Numbered from the stretch's first letter, positions 1 through 8,662 are shown. The stretch is 64,000 nucleotides of DNA from UMGS1766 sp963597355 (GCA_963597355.1 CAVBPR010000019.1:96114-160113), one strand, 5' to 3'. Numbers and translations are program-made. The notes: generated from the sequence alone by a model not told the origin.

Positions 1-567
1 AAAAGTGCATTCTATGGCGTCCAGGGCCCGCTCGATGGTGGCGTCGATGGTCTTGCGATCCTCTTTTGAAAACTTGCCCAGCACCCAATCGGCCATGTCA
101 TAGTCCGGATGGGGCTTTTGCCCCACTCCGATTTTCACCCGGGGAAACTGATCCGAATGGAGCTGACCGATGATGCTGCGCAGTCCATTGTGTCCGCCGG
201 CCGTGCCGTTGCGGCGCAGACGGAGCTTGCCCACCGGCAAAGACACATCGTCGCACACCACCAGCACCCGTTCCGGCGGCAGCTTGTAAAACTGGCAGGC
301 CTCCCGGGCCGCCTCCCCGGACAGATTCATATAGGTAGTGGGCTTCATGACCAGCACCTTTGCTCCCCCGTATTCCACGATGTTGGTCAGCGCCTTGAAC
401 TTCAACCGCTGGATGGGCTTGTTCAGCCGCTCCCCCAAGGCATCCGCCGTGGCAAAGCCAACGTTATGACGGGTATTTTCATACGCATCCCCGGGATTTC
501 CCAGACAGACCAGAATCCAGTCCAACGAGCTGCTTTTCTTCTGGTTTCCAAACAATGATATGGCCAT
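1..567 (-). CDS. pth: Peptidyl-tRNA hydrolase, 3' end cut by window edge
   Basis: Pth hydrolyses peptidyl-tRNAs released from stalled ribosomes and recycles the tRNA in the cytoplasm. I translated it directly: 189 codons are visible without a stop, close to the family's usual 190-200 residues, so only the very C-terminus is missing. The N-terminal LGNPG motif (about residues 22-26), the catalytic His at about residue 34 in the context TRHNVGF, the MKPTTYMNLSG segment and the GGHNGLRS segment are all present. The start is the ATG at 567 because the protein there begins MAISLFG just ahead of the fold. It lies downstream of prs on the same strand, a pairing seen in many Firmicutes, with a hairpin between them. 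Confidence 0.93.
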   Translation of the reverse strand, partial: MAISLFGNQKKSSSLDWILVCLGNPGDAYENTRHNVGFATADALGERLNKPIQRLKFKALTNIVEYGGAKVLVMKPTTYMNLSGEAAREACQFYKLPPERVLVVCDDVSLPVGKLRLRRNGTAGGHNGLRSIIGQLHSDQFPRVKIGVGQKPHPDYDMADWVLGKFSKEDRKTIDATIERALDAIECTF

Positions 568-604
568 ATGACACCTCAAACCGTTTTTTTGACAACGTCC
601 AAAA

Positions 605-628
605 GGGGATACTGCGCCGCAGTACCCC
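605..628. terminator. Hairpin between prs and pth
   Basis: A GGGG-TACTGC stem pairs with GCAGTA-CCCC around a three-base loop, with one bulged base. A T-rich run follows it on the plus strand, while only four T follow it on the minus strand where prs and pth are read. It may act as a weak terminator or attenuator after prs. Confidence 0.5.
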
Positions 629-706
629 TCTTTTGTTTTTTATTCTTCTTTTGTGTCATTCCATGGAAACGGCTACGCCGCCCCGGAACAACGGATGCAG
701 AATTGC

Positions 707-1669
707 TTACTGGAACAGCGGAGACACGGAAGTCTCGTTGAAGATGCGGCTGATTGCCTCTGCAAACACGTCTGCCACGTTGACAAACTTGATCTTCGAA
801 CAGGACAGAGCCTTCTCGCTGGCAGGGATAGTGTTCAGGAAGAACACCTCGTTGATGCAGCTGTCCTGAATGCGCTGCACCGCAGGGCCGGACAGAACGC
901 CGTGGGAAGCGGCAGCAACCACGTCCCGTGCGCCACCGATCTTGACCAGAGCCTCTGCTGCATGGCACAGAGATCCGCCGGTGTCCACCATGTCGTCCAG
1001 AAGGATCACGTGCTTGTCCCGCACGTCGCCGATGATGTTCATAACCTCGGAGGAGTTGGCCTTCTGGCGGCGCTTATCCACGATTGCCATGGGCATGCCC
1101 ATCTTCTGGGCAAAGGAGCGGACGCGAGCCACGCTGCCTACATCGGGAGAAACCACGATGGTCTCGTCATGGACGGCAGAAAACTTCTCGGTGAAATAAT
1201 CCACAAACAGAGGAGCGCCCAGCAGGTTGTCCACCGGAATGTCGAAGAAGCCCTGAATCTGGTTCGCGTGGAGATCCATGGTCAGCACACGGTCTGCACC
1301 GGCGCGGGTGATCAGGTTGGCCACCAGCTTGGCAGAGATGGGATCACGAGGCTTGGTCTTGCGATCCTGACGGGCATAACCAAAGTAGGGGATGACAGCA
1401 GTCACGCGGCCTGCAGAGGCGCGCTTGAGGGCGTCGATCATGATGAGCAGATCCATCAGATTGTCGTTGACCGGAATGCAGGTGGACTGGATGACGAACA
1501 CGTCGCTGCCGCGCACCGTCTCATAGATGGAGACGGAACTTTCACCGTCGGAGAAGGTTTTTACCTCTGCGCTGCCCAGAGGCAGTCCCAGCTTGGCGCA
1601 GATGGCCTTGGCCAGCTCCGGATTGGAGTTGCCGCTGAAAATTTTAATGTCTTTACCGTGAGAAATCAT
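707..1669 (-). CDS. prs: Ribose-phosphate pyrophosphokinase (PRPP synthetase)
   Basis: Prs makes PRPP from ribose-5-phosphate and ATP, feeding purine, pyrimidine, histidine and tryptophan synthesis. Visible family signatures are the KTFSDGE segment, the YFGYARQDRK segment, the metal/PRPP segment DLHANQIQGFF, the VVSPDVGSVARVR segment and the PRPP-binding loop VILLDDMVDTGGS. The ATG at 1669 (MISHGKDIKIF) is chosen over an upstream in-frame ATG at 1693 because an AAGGA sequence lies about ten bases before it; the product is then 320 residues, normal for the class I family. It follows the GlmU-like gene and precedes pth. In Bacillus the glmU-prs order is conserved, which supports the assignment of both genes. 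Confidence 0.96.
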   Translation of the reverse strand: MISHGKDIKIFSGNSNPELAKAICAKLGLPLGSAEVKTFSDGESSVSIYETVRGSDVFVIQSTCIPVNDNLMDLLIMIDALKRASAGRVTAVIPYFGYARQDRKTKPRDPISAKLVANLITRAGADRVLTMDLHANQIQGFFDIPVDNLLGAPLFVDYFTEKFSAVHDETIVVSPDVGSVARVRSFAQKMGMPMAIVDKRRQKANSSEVMNIIGDVRDKHVILLDDMVDTGGSLCHAAEALVKIGGARDVVAAASHGVLSGPAVQRIQDSCINEVFFLNTIPASEKALSCSKIKFVNVADVFAEAISRIFNETSVSPLFQ

Positions 1670-1762
1670 TAGTGACCCATCCTTCTTTCTCAAGTTCTTT
1701 CATTTTTTCTCGTTTGCCGTTTCTTTCTATCAAAGGCGGTCATGGACCGCATAGGCACAAAT

Positions 1763-2995
1763 TTAGTTTGTTTTCTTCTTTGCCCGGTGGCGCACTGCCC
1801 AGCCTTCCCGCAGTTCCTGGCGGGTTCTGGCCACTGCCAGAGCGTCTGCCGGCACGGTGTCGGTAATCGTGCTGCCGGCAGCGGTGAATGCTCCGCTTTC
1901 CACGGTAACCGGAGCTACCAGATTGGTGTTGCAGCCGATGAAGACGTTGTCTCCCACCGTGGTGCGGTATTTATAATTGCCGTCGTAGTTGCAGGTAATG
2001 GAGCCGCAGCCGAAGTTGCAATGCTCGCCCACATCGCTGTCCCCCACATAGATCAGGTGGGGCAGCTTGGTACCTTCTCCGATGACGGCGTTTTTCACTT
2101 CCACAAAGTCCCCTACCTTGCAATCGTCTGCAACCCGGGTTCCCGGACGGACATAGGCAAAGGGGCCGATGTTGACGTTAGCGCCGAAGACCGCCTCATT
2201 GAGCTGGCTGGCGTTGGCAATGCATCCATCTCCCAGGGTGCAGTCCCGAATCATGGTGTTCGGGCCGATTTCGCAGTTTTTGCCAATCACCGTATTGCCC
2301 CGCAGAATCGTACCAGGCAGCAGAACCGTTCCCGCACCTACCGTGACGGTGGGATCTACATAGACGTTCTGGGGATCGAAAATCCGCACCCCCTGCTCGA
2401 TGCACTTTTCCGCCTGATCCAGGCGACCGTAGTACTGAGTGGCATCAAAGCTCTCTGCGTCCGTCAGGGGCAGCAGGAGAGGCACGTCGTCCGCCTCAGG
2501 GGCAAAGGGCACAGCGGCAGACAGGTCGCCATCGGCGGCCAATGCCTCAGCGCTGATGCGGCCAACGCCTGCAGGAGCTTCCTCCGGCTCAGGCAGCTGC
2601 TCCAGCACCGTCAGCAGCTGTACGCCGCCGCGGCTGAGCCACACCGGCTCGGTAATGCAGATGACCTCCCCCGACGCACCGGCGGCAAAATCGCAAATTG
2701 CCTTCTGCACCGGCTCATCGTCCACAAGACAGATCTGAGTTCCTTCCGGGAAGGACTTTGCCGCCTCCGCCGCCAGGTCCTTCTCTGTAAGCAGTAAAAA
2801 CCGCTCAACACCAGCATCCTGAAGGGTATGCACCAGCCAGGTTGCGGCAGGGGCAAACAGCAGGGGACGCAGCATGAGCGGAACGAAATTGGGGTCTTCT
2901 GAACCTCGCAAAACAGCAATGATTGCACTGGTTACCTTAAAGGTACGGTTATCCTGATTCTTTTTCAGATCGTTCATCATAGAACTGTTAGACAT
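1763..2995 (-). CDS. glmU: GlmU-like protein with intact acetyltransferase but degenerate uridyltransferase domain
   Basis: The C-terminal half (about residues 185-400) is a left-handed beta-helix acetyltransferase like that of GlmU, which makes GlcNAc-1-phosphate for cell-wall synthesis. It carries the KLPHLIYVGD segment (the catalytic His position), the ITCNYDG motif and a VFIGCNTNLVAPV segment. The N-terminal half is only about 180 residues and lacks the LAAGxGTRM nucleotide-binding loop expected near residue 15; it reads AIIAVLRGSEDPN instead. Total length is 410 residues against about 450-460 for GlmU. The start at 2995 follows a strong AAAGGAGG site. Position before prs matches the glmU-prs order known from Bacillus. 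The acetyltransferase role is well supported; UTP transfer is doubtful, so another enzyme may be needed for UDP-GlcNAc. Confidence 0.82.
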   Translation of the reverse strand: MSNSSMMNDLKKNQDNRTFKVTSAIIAVLRGSEDPNFVPLMLRPLLFAPAATWLVHTLQDAGVERFLLLTEKDLAAEAAKSFPEGTQICLVDDEPVQKAICDFAAGASGEVICITEPVWLSRGGVQLLTVLEQLPEPEEAPAGVGRISAEALAADGDLSAAVPFAPEADDVPLLLPLTDAESFDATQYYGRLDQAEKCIEQGVRIFDPQNVYVDPTVTVGAGTVLLPGTILRGNTVIGKNCEIGPNTMIRDCTLGDGCIANASQLNEAVFGANVNIGPFAYVRPGTRVADDCKVGDFVEVKNAVIGEGTKLPHLIYVGDSDVGEHCNFGCGSITCNYDGNYKYRTTVGDNVFIGCNTNLVAPVTVESGAFTAAGSTITDTVPADALAVARTRQELREGWAVRHRAKKKTN

Positions 2996-3177
2996 CTCAG
3001 GAAACCTCCTTTCAGAAAACATTTTCTTAATTGTATTATAGCAGACTAATTTATAATTTGCAGTAAATCTAAGTAAAGTTTTTCGACTTTGGAGATTTTG
3101 ACGATTGCATTCCATCGAATATGGCGGAAATGTTGCAAAAGCGACAGACTCCATGGAATTTTGACAGAACTGCTGGC

Positions 3178-3208
3178 AAAAAAGGACTGCCGCAAATTGC
3201 GGCAGTCC
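3178..3208 (-). terminator. Intrinsic terminator after the small P-loop ATPase gene
   Basis: A perfect stem GGACTGCCGCA / TGCGGCAGTCC is followed on the minus strand by six T. It lies 36 bases after the stop of the ATPase gene, so it ends that transcript ahead of the GlmU-like gene. Confidence 0.85.
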
Positions 3209-3243
3209 AGATTGTGCAGGTAGTTTCCCTCGAAACGACGGGA

Positions 3244-3654
3244 TTAGAAATACTTGCGAACGCCCTCGTGTGCCAGCTCTGCATCGGCAGAAATGGTCAC
3301 GGTGAACTTGATGTTGTTCTTCTCGGAGAAGGCATCCAGCCAGTCCAGGAACTTCTCGACTTCGGGATCGCCGTCGCAGGGGACGACGCGGCACAGAGAA
3401 TCGATGAAAATGTGGGTGATATCGAAGTTGCCGGCATACAGACCGGAAATCATGCCCTTCAGGAACTCAAAGGACTGGATATCATAGTCGCTGGCCTCAA
3501 CCAGACGAATGTTGTAGTCGATGTTATAGGTGAGGGCGCGGTTACGCTCGATGCAGACCACGTTGCCGTGCTCGGTGCCGACAGCAGAGTTAATCAGATC
3601 GATCATCTGCTTGGTCTTACCGGAACCCTTCTTGCCCATGATGACTCTAACCAT
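3244..3654 (-). CDS. Small P-loop ATPase-like protein
   Basis: A 136-residue protein with a Walker A loop GKKGSGKT at residues 7-14 and a Walker B-like strand ITHIFIDSL near residues 80-88, and little else. It looks like a minimal RecA/Rad50-type nucleotide-binding core without helicase or transporter signatures. Similar short proteins are widespread in Clostridia and are usually left unnamed; I cannot give a function. Start ATG at 3654 is preceded by AAGGAG. It stands alone: a good promoter lies upstream at 3712-3740, a 5'-leader hairpin at about 3676-3700 (ACCTGTGC / GCACAGGT), and a strong terminator behind it, so it is a monocistronic unit between pgi and the GlmU-like gene. Confidence 0.75.
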   Translation of the reverse strand: MVRVIMGKKGSGKTKQMIDLINSAVGTEHGNVVCIERNRALTYNIDYNIRLVEASDYDIQSFEFLKGMISGLYAGNFDITHIFIDSLCRVVPCDGDPEVEKFLDWLDAFSEKNNIKFTVTISADAELAHEGVRKYF

Positions 3655-3711
3655 AGTGTGTCACTCCTTGTTCTACCTGTGCCCTTGGAACGCACAGGTG
3701 GTGTTGGTGCT

Positions 3712-3740
3712 ATATTAACATACGCGGTTTTTTATTTCAA
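3712..3740 (-). promoter_or_regulatory. Sigma-70-type promoter for the P-loop ATPase gene
   Basis: On the minus strand a TTGAAA -35 box and a TAATAT -10 box are separated by 17 bases. The predicted leader contains a short hairpin before the ribosome binding site. Confidence 0.6.
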
Positions 3741-3802
3741 CTGGTTTTTATTGAAAATTCACACGATGTTGATAATTAAAACCGGTGAAACCCCGAATTT
3801 GC

Positions 3803-5140
3803 TTATTTTTCAAGGCGCTGCAGCAAATCCTCCCGCAGGTCGGAATAGCCAGGCTTATCCAGCAAAGCAAACATATTTTTCTTGTAGGCCTCCACGCCGG
3901 GCTGGTTGAAGGGGTTCACATTCAGCACATAGCCGCTGATGCCGCAGCACAGCTCGAAGAAGTAAATCAACTCGCCGGTGGTGCGGGCGGAAATGGTCTC
4001 CGTCTCAATCAGGATGTTGGGAACGCCGCCGTCCACATGGGCCAGACGGGTGCCCCGCATAGCTTGCTCACAGACAAAATGCAGGTCTTTTCCCGCCAGG
4101 AAATTCAGGCCGTCCACATTGTCGGCATCCTCGCCGATGACCAGCGTTCCATGGGGCTTGTCATAGCGAACCACCGTCTCGAACATGATGCGCTCGCCCT
4201 CCTGGATGTACTGACCCATGGAGTGCAGGTCGGCAGTGAACTCCACGCTGGCAGGGAACAGGCCCTTGCCTTCCTTGCCTTCGCTTTCGCCGTAGAGCTG
4301 CTTCCACCACTCGCTCATGAACCGGAACGCAGGCTCGAAGCAGGCCAGCAGTTCTACCTTCTTGCCCTTTTCATAGAGGCAGTTCCGGGCGGCGACATAT
4401 TTCCAGGCCGGATTTTCCATTGACCGGTCGGCATTGAGCTGCTGCATTGCGTCGGCAGCGCCGGCCATCAGCTCTTCAATGTCAATGCCTGCCACGGCGA
4501 TGGGCAGCAGACCCACGGCAGTCAGCACGCTGTAGCGGCCGCCCACATTGTCGGGAACAACAAAGCTTTCGTAACCTTCCGTGTCCGCCAGGTTCTTCAG
4601 CGCACCCTTGCTGGCATCGGTGGTGGCATAGATGCGGCGGCGCGCCTCTTCCTTGCCATACTTCTGCTCCAGTGCCGCCTTGAAAATACGGAAGGCAACC
4701 GCAGGCTCGGTGGTGGTGCCGGACTTGGAGATCACGTTCACGGAGAAATCCCGGTCGCCCACCAGTTCCAGTACCTCCAGCACAGCGTCCGTCGACAGGG
4801 TATTTCCGGCAAAAAACACGTCCGGTGTGTCTTTCTTCTTCAGGTTATAGTTCGGACTTTGAATCAGGTCGATCACCGCCCGGGCGCCCAAATAGCTGCC
4901 GCCGATGCCGATGACCACCAGTGCCTGAGAATCCGACTGAATCTTCTTTGCCGCCTTCTGAATGCGGGCAAACTCTTCCTTATCATAATTGACCGGCAGT
5001 TCACGCCAGCCCAGAAAATCATTGCCCGCTCCGGTGCCCTGGCTCAGCACATCGTGGGCTGCGGCAACACGGGTGGACATAGCGCCCAGCTCGGCGGGAG
5101 AGACGAAATCAGAGATGGCAGATAAATCAACTTTGATCAC
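3803..5140 (-). CDS. pgi: Glucose-6-phosphate isomerase
   Basis: Pgi interconverts glucose-6-phosphate and fructose-6-phosphate in glycolysis. The 445-residue product is the short bacterial form. Seen are the phosphosugar-binding GIGGSYLGARA segment near residue 80, the VISKSGTTTEP segment, the PROSITE-like GGRYSVLTAVG segment near residue 200, and the MGQYIQEG segment with following catalytic region. The start is a GTG at 5140 with an AGGAGG site eight to nine bases upstream. It is divergent from pta, with about 290 bases between them. It links to the sialic-acid and glycolysis genes later in the window through fructose-6-phosphate. Confidence 0.96.
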   Translation of the reverse strand: MIKVDLSAISDFVSPAELGAMSTRVAAAHDVLSQGTGAGNDFLGWRELPVNYDKEEFARIQKAAKKIQSDSQALVVIGIGGSYLGARAVIDLIQSPNYNLKKKDTPDVFFAGNTLSTDAVLEVLELVGDRDFSVNVISKSGTTTEPAVAFRIFKAALEQKYGKEEARRRIYATTDASKGALKNLADTEGYESFVVPDNVGGRYSVLTAVGLLPIAVAGIDIEELMAGAADAMQQLNADRSMENPAWKYVAARNCLYEKGKKVELLACFEPAFRFMSEWWKQLYGESEGKEGKGLFPASVEFTADLHSMGQYIQEGERIMFETVVRYDKPHGTLVIGEDADNVDGLNFLAGKDLHFVCEQAMRGTRLAHVDGGVPNILIETETISARTTGELIYFFELCCGISGYVLNVNPFNQPGVEAYKKNMFALLDKPGYSDLREDLLQRLEK

Positions 5141-5349
5141 GGTAATTCCTCCTAATCGATCGGCATATCGGCCGACAATATAATGCTTTGGCTGATGCTA
5201 TCTTATCACAGTCAGCTGGAAAAAGAAAGCTTTCCTGCATCATCGGAGAAAGATTTTTACAATCTGTTCCAGAGTGTCTATTTTGCCCCGTTTTTTTACC
5301 ACAAAACAGAAAATGACGGGTTTTTACACAGAAAAAATGAAAGGGAGTC

Positions 5350-5378
5350 TTGCAATATCAGGGCGATAGTGCTAAATT
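5350..5378 (+). promoter_or_regulatory. Candidate promoter of pta
   Basis: TTGCAA and TAAATT are 17 bases apart, with the start codon 55 bases downstream. It is the best promoter-like match in the pgi-pta intergenic region; I see no clear operator there. Confidence 0.4.
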
Positions 5379-5433
5379 TAAAGTAATCGGTTCCGGTGGC
5401 TGCACCGGAAACTATCTACTGGAGGAATACGAC

Positions 5434-6414
5434 ATGGATTTGTTTGAAACTTTGGCTGAGACCCTGAAAAAGAACCCCAAGAAGATTGTCTTCACCGAGG
5501 GCACCGACGCCCGCATCCTGTCCGCTACGGACAAGCTGCTCAAGGCCGGCACCTTCCTGAAGCCCGTTCTGGTGGGCAATGTGGAGGCCGTGAAGGCCGC
5601 TGCCGCTGAGGGTGGTTTCACCGTCGAGGGCGCTGAGATCATCGACCCCGAGAACTATGCTGATATGGATGCTATGGCTCAGACCATGTTCGACCTGCGC
5701 AAGGGCAAGATGGACATGGACACTGTCAAGGCAAACCTGAAGAAGGGCAACTACTTCGGCACTATGCTGGTGAAGATGGGCGTTGCCGACGCTCTGCTGG
5801 GCGGCGCTACCTACTCCACCGCCGACACCGTGCGTCCTGCTCTGCAGCTGATCAAGACCAAGCCCGGCAACAAGAACGTCAGCTCCTGCTTTATTCTCGT
5901 CCGTGAGAAGGACGGCGTGGAAGAGCGCATTGCCATGGGTGACTGCGCCATCCAGATCGCTCCCGATGAGGACGCACTGGTGGAAACCGCTGTGGAGACC
6001 GCTAAGACCGCTGCTTACTTCGGCATCGATCCCAAGGTTGCCATGCTGAGCTACTCCACCAAGGGCTCCGGCAAGGGCGACGACGTGACCAAGGTTGCCA
6101 ACGCCACCGCTAAGATCAAGGCCGCTTATCCCGAACTGAAGGTGGACGGCGAAATGCAGTTCGACGCTGCCGTTTCCCCCACGGTTGGCCAGCTGAAGTT
6201 CCCCGGCTCTCCTGTTGCCGGCCATGCCAACACCTTCATCTTCCCCGAGATTCAGTCCGGCAACATCGGCTATAAGATCGCTCAGCGTCTGGGCGGCTTC
6301 GCCGCTTACGGCCCCATCCTGCAGGGTCTGAACGCTCCCATCAACGACCTGTCCCGCGGCTGCGATGCCGACGAGGTCTACAAGATGGCTCTGATCACCG
6401 CCGCTCTGGCCTGA
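5434..6414 (+). CDS. pta: Phosphate acetyltransferase
   Basis: Pta converts acetyl-CoA and phosphate to acetyl-phosphate and CoA, the first step of acetate formation with ATP gain; acetate is a usual end product of such anaerobes. The 326-residue protein is the short single-domain PTA/PTB type. It starts MDLFETLAETLKKNPKKIVFTEG, and shows the conserved SCFILV, the NAxA region, and the C-terminal segments FPGSPVAGHANTFIFPE and GFAAYGPILQGLNAPINDLSRGC typical of Pta. The ATG at 5434 has GGAGGAA eight bases before it; the frame extends upstream but without a ribosome binding site. No acetate kinase gene is in the window. A strong terminator follows. Confidence 0.95.
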   Translation: MDLFETLAETLKKNPKKIVFTEGTDARILSATDKLLKAGTFLKPVLVGNVEAVKAAAAEGGFTVEGAEIIDPENYADMDAMAQTMFDLRKGKMDMDTVKANLKKGNYFGTMLVKMGVADALLGGATYSTADTVRPALQLIKTKPGNKNVSSCFILVREKDGVEERIAMGDCAIQIAPDEDALVETAVETAKTAAYFGIDPKVAMLSYSTKGSGKGDDVTKVANATAKIKAAYPELKVDGEMQFDAAVSPTVGQLKFPGSPVAGHANTFIFPEIQSGNIGYKIAQRLGGFAAYGPILQGLNAPINDLSRGCDADEVYKMALITAALA

Positions 6415-6446
6415 TCTCCCTGTCTGTAATACCAACGAAACAGAAA

Positions 6447-6487
6447 AACCGCCGCAGAGTTCTTTTCCTCTGCGGCGGTTCTTTTTT
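6447..6487 (+). terminator. Intrinsic terminator of pta
   Basis: A 13-bp stem AACCGCCGCAGAG / CTCTGCGGCGGTT with an eight-base loop is followed by a run of T on the plus strand. Confidence 0.9.
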
Positions 6488-6504
6488 GCACAGAATCGTC
6501 CGAT

Positions 6505-6672
6505 TCAAACCAACAGCAGTATGATACACAGGGCGGCAATCCCTCCACCCACCACGCTGACAATGGTATAAATTTTTCTGGATTCCGGATCCTGCTTTTC
6601 CGCGGTGCGGTAGTAAATGCCTGCCCCCAGCACCAGAATCCCGATGATCAGGCCAATAATTTTAATGAGCAT
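6505..6672 (-). CDS. Small two-helix membrane protein coupled to the metal ATPase
   Basis: A 55-residue hydrophobic protein, MLIKIIGLIIG onwards, with two predicted membrane helices separated by a short charged linker containing EKQDPESRK. I chose the ATG at 6672 rather than an in-frame ATG at 6690, because the GGAGG needed for initiation overlaps that upstream codon and sits at the right distance from 6672. Its start overlaps the stop of the P-type ATPase gene as TAATG, so translation is probably coupled. It may be an accessory of the transporter, as small membrane proteins often are, but I recognise no family. Confidence 0.6.
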   Translation of the reverse strand: MLIKIIGLIIGILVLGAGIYYRTAEKQDPESRKIYTIVSVVGGGIAALCIILLLV

Positions 6673-8537
6673 TATGATTTTCTCCTCCATTTCAATAAAA
6701 ATGCTGAGTTTGTGATCACCAGAACAGAGCCTGCATTGTGTACCAGCGCACCGACCACCGGATTCAGCGTTCCGGCAATCGCCAGGGCAATGGCAACAAA
6801 GTTCAGTGTCATGGAAAAGGTCATGTTGATCTTGATCGTTGTCATCATCCGCTTGGACAGGGCAATCAGATGCGGCAGTTCCTTGACCTCATCGTCCACC
6901 AGCGCAATGTCTGCGGCATCCACGGCAATATCGCTTCCTACGCCACCCATGGCAATTCCCACGTCCGCTTTTTTCAGCGCCGGCGCATCGTTCACACCGT
7001 CACCCACCATGCACACCGGCCTATCGGCGGCCTGATATTCCCCGATGTAATTCAGCTTGTCCTCCGGCAGGCAATTGGCCCGCACCTCCTGCACGCCCAA
7101 CTGATCGGCAATGGTCTTTGCCGCATTTTCGTGGTCTCCGGTCAACAGCACCGGCTGTACTCCCAGTCCGGTCAAAGCCGACAGGGTTGCCTTGCTTTCC
7201 TTTCGCAAGGTGTCCGCCAGAGCCAGGAAACCGACATACGCCCCGTTTACCGCCACATAGATCACCGTGCAGCCCTGTCGGGTGTATTCCTCCGCCGGGG
7301 AGACCTCAATTCCATGCTCCTTCAGCAGTTCCGGATTTCCTGCCAGAATCCGCCGTTTCTCCACCGTTGCCTCCACGCCCCGGCCGGGAATCATCTGAAA
7401 CTCTGTGCTTTCCGTCACTTCTGCACCGGTTTTGGCAAATCCCCGTACAACCGCTTTTCCCAGCGGATGCTCCGAAAAGCTTTCTGCCGAAGCCGCCAGG
7501 CGATACACTTCTGTCTTGTCCATCGTCTCTGTTACGCTCTCCACGGCAATGACCTCCGGCGTGCCATAGGTCAAGGTGCCAGTCTTATCAAATGCAATGA
7601 TTTTCGCCTTTGCCAGCCGCTCCAGCGCATCTCCCTCCCGCACCAGAAAGCCGTGTTTGGTGGCGTTGCCGATGGCCGCCATAATGGCCGTCGGCGTGGC
7701 CAGCACCAGTGCGCAGGGGCAAAACACCACCAGAATGGTGACGGCACGAATGATCTGGCCGGTAATCAACCAGGTAAGTCCCGCCGCAGAAAGGGCAATC
7801 ACCACAATCCAGGTTGCCCAGCGGTCTGCCAGACCGACAATTTTTGCCTTTCCCGCATCCGCCGACTGGACCAGACGAATCATCCGCTGAATGGAGCTGT
7901 CCTCCCCCACCTTGGTGGCTTCCATTTCAAAAGCGCCGAACTGATTCACCGTGCCGCTGGACACCTCGTCGCCCACGGTCTTATCCTCCGGAAGGGACTC
8001 GCCGGTCATGACCGCCTGATTGATGGAGGTCTGGCCGAAACGGATCACCCCGTCCACCGGAATGGTTTCCCCCGGCAGCACCCGCAGCCGATCCCCCACT
8101 TTAACCTGCTGGGCAGGAATGATTTCTTCCCTTCCATTGCGGAGAATCCGCGCCGTCTGAGGCGTTAGATGAACCAGCTTTTCAATTCCCGCTCGCGCCT
8201 TTGCCACCGTCAGCTCCTCCAAAAGCGCACCCAGCTGCATAATGAACGCCACTTCACCGGCCGCAAAATCTTCTCCGATGCAGATGGAGGCAATCAGCGC
8301 CAGAGAAACCAGCACGTCTGCCTTGATGTCAAAGGCGGTAATCAACCCAATGACAGCTTCCAGCACAATGGGCAGGCCGCACAGCACGATGGCAATCCAC
8401 GCCAGATCAAAGGAAAACGGACGGATCTTCAGCAAACTGCAGATGACCGCAACACCGGAGACCGCCAGCAGAACAATATCCTTTTTGATTCCGCCGAATT
8501 CCAGCAGCTGCTCCAGCTTTTCTATCCCTCGTTTCAC
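6672..8537 (-). CDS. Heavy-metal P1B-type ATPase
   Basis: A metal-exporting P-type ATPase of the inner membrane, 621 residues. The membrane metal motif CPC (in VVFCPCALVLATPT) is near residue 274, the phosphorylation site DKTGT near 316, the MTGES actuator loop, the SEHPLG motif and the hinge GDGVNDAPAL are all present. There is no N-terminal cytosolic metal-binding domain. The last membrane region reads VHNAGSVLVITNSA; Zn/Cd exporters of the ZntA type usually have Asp in the HD/E-G-S/T motif there, so the metal cannot be assigned (Zn, Cd, Cu or Fe remain possible). It starts with GTG at 8537 after AAAGGAG, behind a promoter with palindromic operators, and is coupled to a small membrane protein. 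Confidence 0.9.
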   Translation of the reverse strand: MKRGIEKLEQLLEFGGIKKDIVLLAVSGVAVICSLLKIRPFSFDLAWIAIVLCGLPIVLEAVIGLITAFDIKADVLVSLALIASICIGEDFAAGEVAFIMQLGALLEELTVAKARAGIEKLVHLTPQTARILRNGREEIIPAQQVKVGDRLRVLPGETIPVDGVIRFGQTSINQAVMTGESLPEDKTVGDEVSSGTVNQFGAFEMEATKVGEDSSIQRMIRLVQSADAGKAKIVGLADRWATWIVVIALSAAGLTWLITGQIIRAVTILVVFCPCALVLATPTAIMAAIGNATKHGFLVREGDALERLAKAKIIAFDKTGTLTYGTPEVIAVESVTETMDKTEVYRLAASAESFSEHPLGKAVVRGFAKTGAEVTESTEFQMIPGRGVEATVEKRRILAGNPELLKEHGIEVSPAEEYTRQGCTVIYVAVNGAYVGFLALADTLRKESKATLSALTGLGVQPVLLTGDHENAAKTIADQLGVQEVRANCLPEDKLNYIGEYQAADRPVCMVGDGVNDAPALKKADVGIAMGGVGSDIAVDAADIALVDDEVKELPHLIALSKRMMTTIKINMTFSMTLNFVAIALAIAGTLNPVVGALVHNAGSVLVITNSAFLLKWRRKS

Positions 8538-8554
8538 AAATCTCTCTCCTTTCG

Positions 8555-8570
8555 ATACCCCATAGGGTAT
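8555..8570. promoter_or_regulatory. Palindromic operator candidate near the ATPase transcription start
   Basis: ATACCC-CATA-GGGTAT is a perfect six-base inverted repeat just downstream of the -10 box. The ATACCC/GGGTAT form resembles operators of CsoR/RcnR-type metal-sensing repressors. No such regulator gene lies in the window. Confidence 0.5.
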
Positions 8571-8576
8571 GGCACT

Positions 8577-8605
8577 ATCATACCTATAGGGGTATAGGTT
8601 GTCAA
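8577..8605 (-). promoter_or_regulatory. Strong promoter with an operator filling the spacer
   Basis: On the minus strand TTGACA (8600-8605) and TATGAT (8577-8582) are 17 bases apart. The spacer is almost exactly the inverted repeat ACCTATA-CCCC-TATAGGT read on either strand (8582-8599). With the second palindrome at 8555-8570 this is good evidence of metal-responsive repression of the P1B ATPase. Confidence 0.75.
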
Positions 8606-8610
8606 GAGTA

Positions 8611-8647
8611 AAAAAAGAAACCTCCGCCTGAATTTTTCAAGCGGAGG
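8611..8647 (-). terminator. Terminator just upstream of the metal ATPase promoter
   Basis: CCTCCGC pairs with GCGGAGG, extended by TGAA/TTCA, and a run of T follows on the minus strand. It would stop transcription coming from the island. It may originally have ended a gene that the island displaced. Confidence 0.6.
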
Positions 8648-8662
8648 CCGGTTTTCAAGAAG

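Noticed and set aside
8577..8605. MerR-type activator site in the ATPase promoter
   Set aside because: MerR-controlled promoters have 19-20-base spacers; this spacer is the optimal 17, which points to a repressor operator.
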